A DNA stretch of 64,000 bases. Source: Anseranas semipalmata (Eukaryota; Chordata; Aves; Anseriformes; Anseranatidae). The stretch covers positions 73,211 to 137,210 of the forward strand of contig VXAA01000170.1 in NCBI GenBank assembly GCA_013399115.1, read 5' to 3'. Positions 27,301 to 50,400 of the stretch are shown piece after piece. How positions within the stretch are numbered: position 1 is the stretch's first letter; each line of letters begins with the position of its first letter. The position numbers and the translations under genes are program-made. Under the pieces are notes generated by a model that saw only the letters and a program-made list of their open reading frames with translations, did not search any database and was not told the DNA's origin.

Positions 27301-29401
27301 ATAACAAATTCCTGAAACCAGCTCTTTCATTGTGTGTGAAATCACAGTGAGCCATAATGCTATAAACACTTAATATTTAATATTAATTTTTTAGATACCT
27401 GAAGGCTTTAAAATTCTATGAGTGCCTATCACTCTGTTTTACTTTGTATTGACAAAGGACCTACTTTCACTCTTTCAGGTCAGCGTGCCTAAAGACAGAC
27501 CATAGCCAGCAGCATATTGTATAATTCATTACAAGATCATTTAAATATCAAAGAGCATGTAGCCAGATAGCTAAAAACACAACAGAAGTAGTTTCTCGTG
27601 TAAGCGTGCCAAATGGTAATTTTGCTAATTTTCTGAAATATGTCATGGAAGTTACAGTTTGTATTAATTAGCCTTATATATTTAACAGATTTACAAAATC
27701 AAAAAAAATTGCACTCTTAGTTGAAACATTATATTTAGTCTACTGACTTCGACAGTTTATGAGAATAACCTTCTACCTATAAATTACATATTTTGGAATG
27801 CCCTTAGGTTTTCAAATGTAAATGTGACAGAAGGACCTCTAGAATTTTAGTGAAAAAGGTGACATTTAAAATACAGACATTATTATGGTCATAAAAATAT
27901 TTCAGATACCAAAAATAAAGAAAAACATTAAAGCAGCTAAGCACTCAACTTTCATGGAACTTAACAGAAATTCACAAAAGACATTCTACAAAAATATTAT
28001 TAGGCTTAAGTTTAGACACCTGTACCACAAAAAAATCAGGGCCTTAATGAAAGCTAGTACCTAGATATAATGTACTAGTTAATCTTTTCTGAGATCTCAC
28101 CATAGGCTTGATCTTGAAAGAGAAGATGCAAGTCCCTTGGTTTCACTTATCTTACGAGACAGGAATAGGTTTCTGTAGGAACTTCCCTCCACTGACCAGG
28201 GATACTAGACAATTCACGTGCATAGACTCCAGGTACTTTCAGCTACTCTTATAAGCACCTATTATTGTGCCAATGATTATAAAGCTTATACCTGGAAGAA
28301 GTATGATTGGAAAGGCTGATCCTTGTTCTCCTCTTCCACATACAGTCCTCCAACAATGTAGACCTGATTTTGTTTGGTGACTATACTGGAATGATTTCTG
28401 GGAATCTGTTCTGCCAGGGCTGCTAGGTAGCATTCATTTTCAAGTGGATCATAGGCTACTGCAGCAGTGTCATTAACCAGAAGAATTAGGTCTTTGACAA
28501 ACATGCCATGCCTGGGAAGGTCATTCAGGTAGCCAGGGAGTAAATCTTCATCTCCTACATCACCATTTACTTCCCCTTTGTTTGACTTTTCTTTATTTTT
28601 GCTAGAGTCAGGCAGTTTTCCAGCAAAAGCATCCTTAATAATCTTTACTTTTTTCTGAAGATCTGAGTTGCTCTTAATTATATCATCCTTTTCAACATGT
28701 TCTTTGAAATATTTTTCTGGCATAAGACGAAAACGTATGCAGTCAAAAACTTCTCCCAGGCTTTTTACTCTGTTCTCCTTGTCTGTTCGGACCCATCTCA
28801 TTACTGCTTCAAATACCAGTTCTTCCTTTTCTACGTTTAAGCTGTCAGGTGAAATAACTGAGATAAGTTCATGTGGGGCAAGCTGCAGGAAGTCCTCTTC
28901 TTTGCAGATCTGCACAAAATGATCTGAGACAAAATCACGTGCAGAAAATGCAAGCCTTGGGCAATCAAGCAGAACACCTAATCGAAGGATGGCCAGGCAG
29001 TTACCAATAGAGAGCCTCTTCTGAAGATAGGAGACACACACGGTGAATACAGAAGGGATCTGAAAGCGACTGGCCAAAGCAAAAATATCTTGCACGTTAG
29101 AATCATTAAGATCAATACTTGCTGAATAAAGGTACTTGACAATCATATCCAGGATGTTGGGGTCAACATTATCTAGAACTACCTCCTTCTTTTTCTCTTC
29201 ATTTTGCTCAGATAAGAAATACTCACGAAAATAAGGGCTACATGCTGACAGAATCAATCTGTGGCAAGGCAGGCTTCTGTCACCAGCTTTTAGGGAGCAA
29301 TCTATAAACTTTTTCTCTTCCAGGAGTTCCTTGAGGCCATCCTGAAGAAGGGTGGATTGGTAAAGTCTGAGTTCTTCAGTGAGTTCCCTTTGGGAATCCA
29401 T
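21316..29401 (-). CDS. KLHL41: KLHL41 (KBTBD10, sarcosin), complete
   Basis: This is a BTB-BACK-kelch protein of skeletal and cardiac muscle. It is a CUL3 ubiquitin-ligase adaptor that also stabilises nebulin at thin filaments; human mutations cause nemaline myopathy. Coding exons on the minus strand: 28292-29401, 25352-25509, 25153-25260, 23487-23672, 22305-22451, 21316-21427. They join to exactly 606 residues, the human length. The first exon alone encodes 370 residues: BTB domain (about 25-130, with [18 protein letters not shown]), BACK domain (about 135-240), a Lys/Asp-rich linker (about 260-290) and the first kelch blade. The other exons encode the remaining kelch blades, each with a Gly-Gly ([27 protein letters not shown]) except one with AGKD. 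The protein ends LNLFKLSKL. All introns are GT-AG. The gene is in tandem with BBS5, 2.7 kb downstream of its stop codon. Confidence 0.97.
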
Positions 29402-29531
29402 TTTGCAAATACTTGGGAAAGGGGGGTGGAACAGAAAGCTTTAGCTGTTGACTGCCCAAAGGTCCGTCTGTAAAAAAGGCAGACCAATGTGCTTTGCCCT
29501 GCCTGAAGCCTCTGCAACTTAATCTCACTAG

Positions 29532-29541
29532 CTAAATATAG
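29532..29541. promoter_or_regulatory. KLHL41: MEF2 site upstream of KLHL41
   Basis: CTAAATATAG matches the MEF2 consensus YTA(W)4TAR perfectly. It lies about 130 bases upstream of the KLHL41 ATG. That fits the known muscle-restricted expression of this gene, though the site could also act as a TATA-like element. Function is inferred. Confidence 0.6.
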
Positions 29542-29612
29542 GTACATACTCTTGCAGGTCGGAATTTAGGATGGATGGCTTGGAAAAAAAAAAAAAAAAG
29601 GAGTTGCTCTCA

Positions 29613-29618
29613 CAGCTG
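29613..29618. promoter_or_regulatory. KLHL41: E-box (CAGCTG) near the MEF2 site
   Basis: CAGCTG, the form preferred by MyoD and myogenin, lies 72 bases beyond the MEF2 motif relative to KLHL41. The pairing is typical of muscle promoters, but a single E-box is weak evidence. Confidence 0.4.
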
Positions 29619-29649
29619 TCAAAGACTGAAAGAAGCAACTGTTGCTTTT

Positions 29650-31400
29650 AGTTACTTTGGTCAGGTTTTGCCATCACTCTCCACGTTTAATCAATGACAT
29701 TACTTGCAATTTAAGAAATTACTTGACATGAGTAAGGACAGCAGAATCTGACCCTCAGTGAGACAGCTATGAGCAAGATCATAAATATACATGTTACCAA
29801 ATATTCTGAAATACAAGTTTTATGAATCAAATTGTCAGCTGCTATTACTGTTCACTTTTTCAGAAAGCTGCTTAATACATCTCATTGCTACAGATTTTAA
29901 TGAGGTATCAGTCACAGAGATATTAAAAAACCCTGAACTTTGTATCAACTATCTCTGCTCTAAGATAATTTTTTTTTTTTTACATACATCACATCAGCAT
30001 TTTTCAGATATTGATAACAAAACTTTAAATTTTGTTTTGAGCTGCTTCTTAACATAGATTTGGTTGTCTTTATTTGGAAACAAAAAAAATCTCAGTTTAT
30101 GCTTAAAATATAAATTATTCAGGTAAAGTACGGTTTTCAAAAGTAATTTAAAATTAAGTCTCCACCCCCTCAATAAGCATTCTTCATTTCAGATAATCTG
30201 TAAATATCACCAATCCTTTTAAATTCGACCAATTTTAGAAATGGTGTTAACTGCTGTTAAACAAAACTAAAAGTGGTACCTAGAAGTAGTAGAACAGAAA
30301 ACAACAACAAAAAACCACAACACAATACAATACATTAACATTTTTTAATGGATGTGTTATTTAACAAAACTAAAAAAATATATATCTAAATTTAAAGTAA
30401 AATACCCAAATCAAACAAGTAGTTTAAAAAGTGTAAATTTAGAGAAATTATGCATATGATGAAGGTTTCACAATTTAGACTGGGAATGTTATATTTTTAT
30501 TAAAGGTGGTAATACAGAAACAAAGCAAATTTGAAGTTTTTTAACGTGCCTTGATGAAGGACTGTATTTTGCTCACACAGAGAATGCTTTTTACCCATAC
30601 ACTAATTTTTTTTCTTTGAATATAATGGAAACAAGACAAAAAGACAACTATTTGAATGCAAGATCTACAAAGAGATATAACATTACTCAAGTTTATTGAA
30701 ATCAGCATTGCTTTTCAACCATAGATAGTGTTTCATTAAAATATATACCTTGAAAGATACCTTGAAAGATCTTCTACAAACACCACAATTATATCTGCAC
30801 CACAGTTACTTTACTATAAACAGTCAGCTGCTAAAACAACAGCTGAATGGACAGCTCATTTGACTTTTTCCACTTATAGAAGATAGTACAGAGGTCTAAT
30901 CTCCCTAGAAAACATAACAGCTGCATCTTCCCTTAAACAATAAATGAGTCATTTCTAACACATAACACCACAGGTCTAATGACTCAGACACAGAATCTAT
31001 TTATGTTTGCACTTTATCATCCCTTAAAAAAAGTGCTGTGACCAAAAAAAAAAAAAAAAGGAGAAAATGTATGAAGATACCTGGAATGATACATGATGAA
31101 CTCTTCATAAATGATGAGATATGAAAACTAGCATTTGGAATAGTATTGCTTTTTGTCAAAAAAGTTGTCAGTAACACAACACTGCTTCAATGACACAACC
31201 AATATGCCTAGATACAAAGTGTTGTACATATATTCCTATGTTGCACAATATGAAACAAGTTATGGAAATTTGATTTAGATATGATTATTATGGGAAAGTA
31301 CATCGCTGTGTAAAAATACATTAATACTTTAAGTTAAGCATGAAACTACATACTCTATACAGCACTATCAAAAACGATGGAGGTTTCCTTTTCTGGCATA
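29650..31400. other. AT-rich intergenic DNA between KLHL41 and BBS5
   Basis: No exon, RNA gene or recognisable transposon is seen. It contains poly-A tracts (for example near 31045) and a 13-base tandem duplication (TACCTTGAAAGAT) near 30750. Part of it may be BBS5 3' UTR: AATAAA on the minus strand occurs at 30692-30697 and 30496-30501. Confidence 0.45.
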
Positions 31401-31407
31401 CTTCCAG

Positions 31408-31870
31408 GTAAAATGGCAGGGCTGGCTGGGCCTGGTAGCCAATCACAGGGAAGTATGTAACCATGTGGGGCATGAAATTGATAAAAAGAGCTACCTGCCA
31501 TAAAATGGTGGCTGAAACAAAATGGTGGAACCTGTGCTCTTAGGGGAGGAGGCTCCCTGCTGTGATACCCGCTGACACCCTGCCTGAGAACACCTGGGGT
31601 ACCAGTGTGTCAAGAATGGCAGCCAGCCAATCACAAAGCAATATTAAAACAGATGGTGTACGACATTTTAACGTAGTGGTGGTTCCCTGCCATAAAATGG
31701 CAGCTGAAATAAAATGGCAGCCACCAGTCATGTAGTGGGGAAGGACTTCCAGGTTCAGTGGGGTGGGGCTTCAGGGGGCTTGTGGAGCACGTGACTGCCT
31801 GCAGGGGGCGGAGCTTCCACCAGGAGGTGGGGCCAGGCTCCTGTCCCACCCTCCAGTGGGTGCTGGTCTT
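31408..31870. repeat. GC-rich block with a diverged tandem duplication and YY1-like/CCAAT motifs
   Basis: This block stands out from AT-rich surroundings. It holds two diverged copies, about 190 bases apart, of the order ATGGCAG, GCCAATCACA, CTGCCATAAAATGG, AAAATGG. Copy 1 is about 31411-31526 and copy 2 about 31615-31717. AAAATGG-type words (YY1-like core) occur at least five times, and CCAAT boxes twice. A G-rich tail follows to 31870. It looks like a degraded LTR or other promoter-bearing repeat, but I cannot name the family and see no clear ends. Confidence 0.5.
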
Positions 31871-32101
31871 CCTTCCACTGCTTACAGAACAATGCAGTAA
31901 ATACAAAGCTTTTATACGTACACAGCTGTTGAATAATCTGACATATCCTGTGTACATATTATATAATATTTGCCCGTTCTTTAACTTTGGCATGTTCTTT
32001 CTCTACTATTCTTGTATTGTTCAATAATCTACAGATCTCACAGAATCAGTAAGAACTTAGAGTCTTTCATTGGTTGGGAAACAAATACATAACAATCTAA
32101 A

Positions 32102-42770
<10,669 letters not shown>

Positions 42771-42808
42771 GGCTGCCGGCCGCGGCGCTCCCTCTGGCGA
42801 GTCCGCGC

Positions 42809-42822
42809 GCCGCCGTAGCAAC
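42809..42822. promoter_or_regulatory. BBS5: Candidate RFX X-box upstream of BBS5
   Basis: GCCGCC-GT-AGCAAC fits the X-box consensus GTNRCC-N(0-3)-RGYAAC with one mismatch (C for T at position 2). It sits 39-52 bases upstream of the BBS5 ATG. BBS genes in animals are known targets of RFX factors through this motif. In GC-rich DNA the left half could match by chance; the right half is exact. Confidence 0.45.
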
Positions 42823-43379
42823 GGGGGCGGTGCTTCGCGCTCCCGCAGCGGTCGGGATTGGCTGCGGTGCTGGCGGTGGGCGGTGCCCGCTCTCCCGCCA
42901 GCGTTGGCCCCGCCCCGAGCTCCGTGAGGTACCGAGCCGCGCCGCGTGGTGGCTGGGGCTGGGCTGCGGGGCTCTGCGGCGGGCCCGGCGTTACTGCCCG
43001 GCAGCACAAACGGCCTGAGGTTCGTGGACGTTCTGTGAGGGAAGGCTGAGCGCTTCGGGTCCTTGGGACGCGTAGCGGTTGCAGCTTGTCCGCGCGTGTT
43101 GTGTGTGGTACGAGGTAACAGCTGTGTGCTGAGGACGAGCATTGAACCAAGCAGAAGGACCCGCCCTGTAAAGCTGGCAGACCTAGAGTCTGTGACACCC
43201 CGTGAATTACAGTCCTGTCTTTTATTTTTCTTTTCGTTTTAAATTAGATTGGGTGTATGAAAGTACTTTTAATTTAGAATAACTTGAAAAGCGTATCCAG
43301 CGGAATACACTTTAGCTGCAGTATTTTACCACTGTCAGAAAAAAAAAAAAAAATCCCAATGAAGTACGAGTCATGGGCA

Positions 43380-43610
43380 GAAACTTGGCCGTTGACAGCT
43401 TTTTCCCGGAGCCGGCCCTTGAGTGCGAGCGGCCCGGCAGCCGTGACAAGCCCTGCGGAGCCCCGCCGGACCTGCTCCCGGCGCCCGCCGCCCCTCCGGG
43501 CCCGGCCGCGAGCGGGGGCGAGGTGGGGCCAGGGTGCGGTAGAGGGGCTGCGGGGCCGCCGGGCTTTGCGGCTTGGTCGGTTCCTGTGTGTGCCTTACTG
43601 CGCTGAGGAA
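43380..43610. promoter_or_regulatory. Second, orphan CpG-rich block
   Basis: This short block is as CpG-dense as the BBS5 promoter but separated from it by about 300 bases of ordinary AT-richer DNA. It lies between the BBS5 promoter and the probable 3' end of the collagen gene. No recognised gene starts here on either strand; open frames across it are GC-driven and look like no known protein. The remaining sequence to 43880 shows nothing further. Confidence 0.5.
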
Positions 43611-43887
43611 AGTTGGTGTTGGGCAAGTAGCTGAAATGCTGGAAGCCCAATTCCATTTTCTGTTGGTGTGCTGAATTTACCGTTTGTTCAGGAAAAAAAA
43701 AAAAAATCTCGTTTCATACACAGGTGTGCCTAATCTGTGATGGTCAGTGTTGTTAAGGATTGTGGCAGAAATCCAGTTACATCGTCAGGAGCACATTTAA
43801 CTGTAAGTGTAACTTAGAAGTGAGTAAGTTTTTAGTTCTGTAAAGATACTATTATCCCCTCTCTGTCCTTGCCGTAAAAATAAATGT

Positions 43888-43893
43888 TTTATT
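43888..43893 (-). terminator. Candidate polyadenylation signal of the collagen XXVIII-like gene
   Basis: TTTATT on the + strand reads AATAAA on the gene strand, about 610 bases past the predicted stop (44499-44501). It is the first such hexamer seen downstream of the stop. Confidence 0.5.
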
Positions 43894-44498
43894 AGAAACA
43901 AGTGTTTAAGTATATAATTCAAGTAATAAACACATCATATAAAAGCAAACATAAACATAAAAAGCAATATGGCGATGACAAGCAATAAAGAACAAACTCT
44001 ATGCTGCATTTGATGTTTTGAACATAAGTTAGAAGAGTTTTTAAGAAGCATTAAAATACTAAAATGCATTTAAAAATTAGGGCTTTTAGAAGAGGAAAAA
44101 CATGTCAAGAAACACTTTAGACATGAACAAACCTAACTTACTGATGTCAGCTACTGATGTAGTCACTCATAAATTTGTGGAAGTGTTTTAACTGCATTTG
44201 TCATGTGTCTTGCTACTTAATGGAAACTGAGGAGAGTTTACACATAAAAGGGCTAAATCTAACAAGGATATGGCTGGCAGAGGTGGGCAGCTCAGCTACC
44301 TCCCTGTCTTGCGACCTGGAGAGCACATAGGGAACAAGCTGATGCATTTGCTGTGTTTATCGGGTAACCCCTGAGTAGTAAGTAGTGTGCATGTTGTTTG
44401 GAAACAGATATTTTGTGGTTGAAATATTAAAATAGGATTTGTGGGAACACTCTTCCTTAAAGAAAGTAAAGACTTCATTGTAGAATCCATGCCAACTA

Positions 44499-47400
44499 TC
44501 AGGTTTCTGTAACAGAGAAAAGAAATTACATGATTTTTAATGACCAAGTATTGCTTTCCAAAGCCATATTTATAATTTAAAATGGAGTATAGTTAGTGGT
44601 TGTATAATGGTAGTATTTAGAAGGAAGGGCAATTACTATGGCAAGTGCTACATTGGTCTTACTGAATCTTGGTAAAAAGGAAATATGTACTCTTGATACT
44701 GCTGAAAAATTGTTATTTTGTTATACTACATCATACAATATACATCGGTAGATGTTTTTCTAATTAGTGAGTATATGATTTCACAATGTTAACGTTCTTT
44801 AAATTAGTGGGTTTGGTTTTACATAGCATACTGGATACTTTGTAACTAAACCCTAACAATCAATTGCTGCAACTTGCTTTTTATTAATGTAGAGACAGAT
44901 ACAAATTCTTACCTCCAGAAGAAAATACACAAGCCTTTCTGCATTCGTCTTCGCTCTCAAAACGATTTGCATTTCCATCACAGCCACCATACCAAAACTG
45001 AGCACAAGCATTGGCTTGTTTATCATAATACCATTTTATGATATACACACGGCATGGCCCTTGATCCAGCCTTAACTTGCATCGGAGGTCGAGAACGCTT
45101 TCTTAAAAAAAAGAAAAAAAGGAACAGACACAACTCAGGGTGTAAAAATCAATTGCATTGCATAATTCTTAACTTTTGAACTCTGTTTTTTCTGCTAATG
45201 TTATATAGCCGTTTTTGATTCACCTCTAAAGATGTTAGTGCATCTTAGTAGGTCATCAACTAAACTGTTGCTTTACTGGCATAGTTCTAATAACTTAAGA
45301 AATAATAGTATTATGGCTCCATATACAAGAAAAACAAACAGCATGAATCTGATAATTTTGACATCTAATTTTTGAAATTGAATAATCAGCAACAAGTCTT
45401 GTGAGCAAAACAAAATTATTATCCAAGGAGTTGCATCTGCTGTTTTCAGACCACAAGTGTGACCATCATCCTTCTGCAGTACATTGCTTCAGTTTTGACA
45501 CTATTTCTTCTTGTGATGTGGGAGCAGAGGAACTAAAATAGTGGTATCCTACAGATATGCATTAGACAATTGTGACGTGCTAGTCTCGCTATAATACCGT
45601 GAGATAGAAAATACTTTTCCCTTCAAGTTTAATATTGTGACATCGATATTCTGCATGTGTCATTGGCAACCAGTATCTGGAAACGTTAAAAAAAAAAAAA
45701 AAAAATTAGAATATAAGGCCTCTGGGTTAGTCGTGCCAATGTACCCAGGAAGCATGCTCTCTAGTATGATGTTGTTTCATCATAATACATTTTTACTGGA
45801 AGTCAAAAGTCTGAATCCCCAAAATGATGAAGAGAATACATTCAGACAAGAACTGGTCAACAGGCTGGTCAAGAACTACAGCTAGATCTGCTATAAAATC
45901 CTGAAATAGCTTCTTTTCCACAGCATGGACTTATGAAGTCTTCAAAGAGTGGATAGGCCCTATAGAGTGACTCTGATTTAAAGTATCAGGGTAAGAGAGA
46001 ACAAAATGAAAAACTAGTTAGGTTCTATAACCTGGCCTTGGTGTGAGCTCTGCAGTTGAATGAAACGATGTCAGCACTTCATCTGATGGTGGCAGTGGTG
46101 ATACCATGACTGCAGGTAAAAAGAAACGGAATAAGGCACTGATTTTTTTATCAGCCAAAAGTAACTAGAAGTTGGAGAAATTAATGATGATAATAATACC
46201 TCTAGTGTCCACTGTTCGCAAAGATGACTGTTCCTCTTCATAAGCTTCATAAACTACCACAGGAGGTACTTTGGTCTGAAATAAGCATTTGATTTTTTTT
46301 CCTTTTTAGATATTGTGAAGTGTCTCAAAATGAACAAGCCCTTCATCACTTAGATGTTTTCTAATGTTTTTTTCCTTCCCATTTACCCAGACTGCAACGT
46401 TAAGAATCAGGATTTTAACCTCACCAGATTGGTTTACCAGGACAGCTGTCAATCCTAAGCCTGGGTTTGTTGTGTTTTTGTTTTTGTTTTTTTCCCAGTT
46501 GACTTATACAGAATATTTTTTAGAAACTTTAACATGCAGGCTACAGTTGAGTTTAATTACTGTTTTTAAAGTTAATTATTACAGTGTAATTGCACTTATT
46601 TTTCCCACTGTGGCACAAATATTGCTGTATTAAACACAGGAATAATAATCTTTGTAACAGTATCATGAATAAATTGTGGCCATTAGATAACTGCCTGCAC
46701 GCAATATCTGAACTTTTATTCAGAACAGCCGGCTCTACACATAGCATGTTAAAGGACCTATTACAGTACCTGTCCTGTAGAAGAGTAGGGGAAAAGTTAC
46801 ATATTGCATCAGGCAACACAGAAGGAAATACAAAGAAAACTTTTGCTCATTAAAACTTGCTGAATTTTCATACCGGAACTAATGGTTGAGGAAGATCACC
46901 AAGTCCCAGAGGTCTTTCTACTGTGGATACTCCAGGTGTCTGTGCTGAAAGTGGCTGTCCATTAACATTGTTGTTTTGAAGCATGTAATACGAAGAACTC
47001 GAAGATACTGAATGGAATGATGGTCCATTTATGCTTGCACTGTTTCCATTACGATTGTATATTAAGGTACCATGTTCATCTTCACAAAATTGGTTGACTA
47101 ATTTGGACTCCAGAGCTGTTTAAAAAAGTAGAAACCCCATCATACTGAGAAATTCAATGGATTTTTGAATTTGGATTATTTATACACATAAAAAATACAC
47201 ATGTAATCTAGTACTCCTTTGGATTATTTATATACATCTAAGAAGATTATTCCAGGCTCTCTGAACTATGTATTTTATTGTCACAAATTTGCCAGCCTTT
47301 AAGTCCTCTACATGATCCAAACTACAATGGGGTGTTCATTTGAGCTTAGTACAAACTACTAGTTGGTAGTGGGAAAATAACTGCTTGCTTTACTCACGTG

Positions 47401-50400
47401 AATAACTCAATGAGAATGGGGTATTTACCAATGAAAGCGAATAAGTAGAATTTACCCCAGGGTTAGATTCTGGTTTCCACTCCAGCAGATTGACAGTACA
47501 TGAGCACTTACCTTAGAAAGCTAATTTAAGTGACTGTTTTCCTAGCCTGTAGGTGACATCCCCTGTTGGCATGATATGTCATTGGTTTACACCATGACGC
47601 CTTAAAAGAAGGGAATCTTTTATCTCTAGGTTCCTGTTATTTTGCACCTTGTAACTCATCCTGATCAGCGTCAAAACACGATTGCCACGAATATATATTT
47701 TTTCCTCTGTTCTGAGAAGCATCAGATATAACGCAGAACAAAACTGCAGTGAACGCACCTGGAAGAGTATTAAAGTCATCGATGAGATACATATGTTCTC
47801 TGTCTGGATCTGAAGCAATCAGATTTAGTTCGTGCACAAATTCTGCCTGTGTTGGATCTGAAGTATTTACAATTCCTATCGCATACATTTCGATGTTTGC
47901 TGCATGAGCCTCTCGAACAACAATATCTAGTTTCACCGCTTCTCTCTTGTCTGCTTGGCCATCTGTTAGCACAATAGCTACTTTTCGCACTCCTGCTCGA
48001 GCACCTAAAAATCCTTCCTGGGTTGCTTTACGGATAGCAGTTCCTGTGTAAGTGCCTTCTCCCATGTATTGCATTTTTCTAATTGCTTGTTTAACATCCT
48101 GTTGAGTTGTATACTTTTTGAGACCAAATTCTAGCCGAACTTCTAAACTGTATAGTACAAGGCCAATTCTGGTAGCATTTCTGCCTACAGTTACTCTGTC
48201 TACTAAAGCAGTTACAAAGTCTTTGATAATCTCGAAATTTTCTGGTCCCACGCTCTCAGAGCTGTCAATCACAAATACAAGCTCCATAGGAATTTCCTTA
48301 CATTTAATACCGCAACCTGCAAAGGAAAAAAAAAAAAAGATCAAAATGACTTTACTTGTTATCCTTTTGGAAAGGAGAAGAATGCGAATTTTATGAAGAA
48401 AAACAGAATCTGAAATGAAAAAGTTTACTGAGTACTTACCACATATCTCTTTAATTAATTTAATTATATCTTCTCTCTGGATATGAAAAAATTAAATATA
48501 AGAATATTGTACCATTTGCCTCTTTCAAATGATGTATAACACTGATGCTACCAAAGATTTTGTTTATATTGAGTATCTGTGTCCCACAGGGACTTACAAA
48601 GAACCTTAATGTTTAACTTCCAAATCTGATCCTCCAAGCCTGGAATGAGTCCCATGTTTTACAATGAACTATTTTATATGGCATATAAGAATCATTAACT
48701 TGACAAAACAGTAACACATCTATGTAAAACAATTAACTACTGTTACTGTAAAGAATGTTTGTGATGGTTTGGTTCTCATTAAAACTTAAAAGTCAAAACC
48801 CATTCAAATTTCAGCATCTAAATAATATGGATATTCCTTTGCTCTTAAAATGTATAGGGACTGGAGAAGTAGACCCAGCTTCAGGAAACATGCTGCTTTT
48901 AGTGAGCTGGCATATGAGTGTGCTGAGTCAGAATGGAATTGGGATTAGTGAATGCTAGTGTACCTGGCCCACTGTATTACCCAGCCTGCAGTAAAAAACT
49001 GCTGCTGCCTTCAGAGCTGTCTGCAGAGAAGTGATAGCTTCAGTGACATGCAAACAAAACTCTCTTCATTACTACAGCAGTCATTTGTTATATTTTTTGA
49101 AGTGCATGGTGGGACTCATTTGGCACTGAGTCTTTCAAATACAGCCTTTTGCCACTGCAGTTTAACTTCCACCGTAAACCTCACTGACATGCTGAATTTG
49201 GGTCTGGTGCAGTTGAAGCTTAGCAGGAGTATAATTAAGATCCATAGCATGATAGACCATGACAGGTTTGAAGATCTTTGCTCTTTAGACTCTTAATTAC
49301 TTTTTAAAACACTTTCCTGCAGCAGGTATACACCTGGGTCATCTAACACTAACTGTAAAAAAACACGTAGAAAAAAAATATGTAAAATCAACAGGAATTT
49401 TAAATTCCATATCAGCATGAAGCAGATGAGGAAAAAGTCAGAAGCCTTTGAGTGGTTTCTTTCTATATTATTACAGAAAACCTCTTTTATAATAATTTAC
49501 ATAGGATACATTTTAACCGATAGTACCTTGCATTTTGTTTATAATCTTGCCCTAATGGAATTTAAATAATAGAATTTGCTTACTGTTAGGCCTTGGTCTC
49601 CCTTTGGTCCAGTTTTGCCCTGTAACAGTGATCATTAATCAAGCTACTGCAATTAGTTAGTAACACTATAATTCAGAATATGACTTCATCAGTACCATTA
49701 TTAAAATAATATTTAACCAATGAGAATTTATGCTAGAAAAAATAGCGTTCTTGTGATATTAGCTTGTACCTACCGTATCTACAACCTTCTAAGGTGGTGA
49801 GGTTTTTATGGGTAGCGGATGACCTCAAGTATCCCATTGAGTCACTGATTTTCAGTTTATATATACTTAATAGTATGCAAATGCCACAACAGAAGGGCAC
49901 CACATTTTGTTTTCCAGCTTTTGGGGACCTGCCCATCAGCAGAAGTTACCATTTTGCCTGCCTTCATCAGTTCATCAGCTTTGATGGTAAGTCTGATCTA
50001 CAATTACTTGGTTGCCATAGAATAGAATTGCGTAGTTGTCTTCTTAAAACCCATCTGTTGGCTTTGACTGCCTCAAGAAGGAACCCATATCTGTGTTTTG
50101 AAATTGGGGTACTCAGCACAGAAATGTCTTCTTTATGCTTTTTTATATTTTCAGTTCCTTAGGCATTTCAGATTATGAGTAGTTAAATAGCAAGAAAAAC
50201 ACACAACCCAGCTTTAGTATTAAGCAGTTTAAGAAAACTGAGATGATAAAACTGAATTACTCACAGGTTCTCCAGATAAACCGGGGTCACCCACATTGCC
50301 CTTGTCTCCTTTTTTCCCCTTTTCACCTGTAGCTCCTCGATCTCCCTTTGAAACCACATAGGTAAACAGAAAGTGTAAGTCAATTTTTATTACATTTTTC

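Noticed and set aside
42771..43142. Open frame extending BBS5 about 124 codons upstream of its ATG
   Set aside because: GC-rich DNA has few stops. The ATG at 42768-42770 has a strong context and matches the known protein start.
47637..47758. Continuation of the VWA reading frame beyond 47759
   Set aside because: A good donor (CCAG|GTGCGT) is at the border, and joining to 47115 gives the family-like LPALESKLV reading and correct downstream phases.
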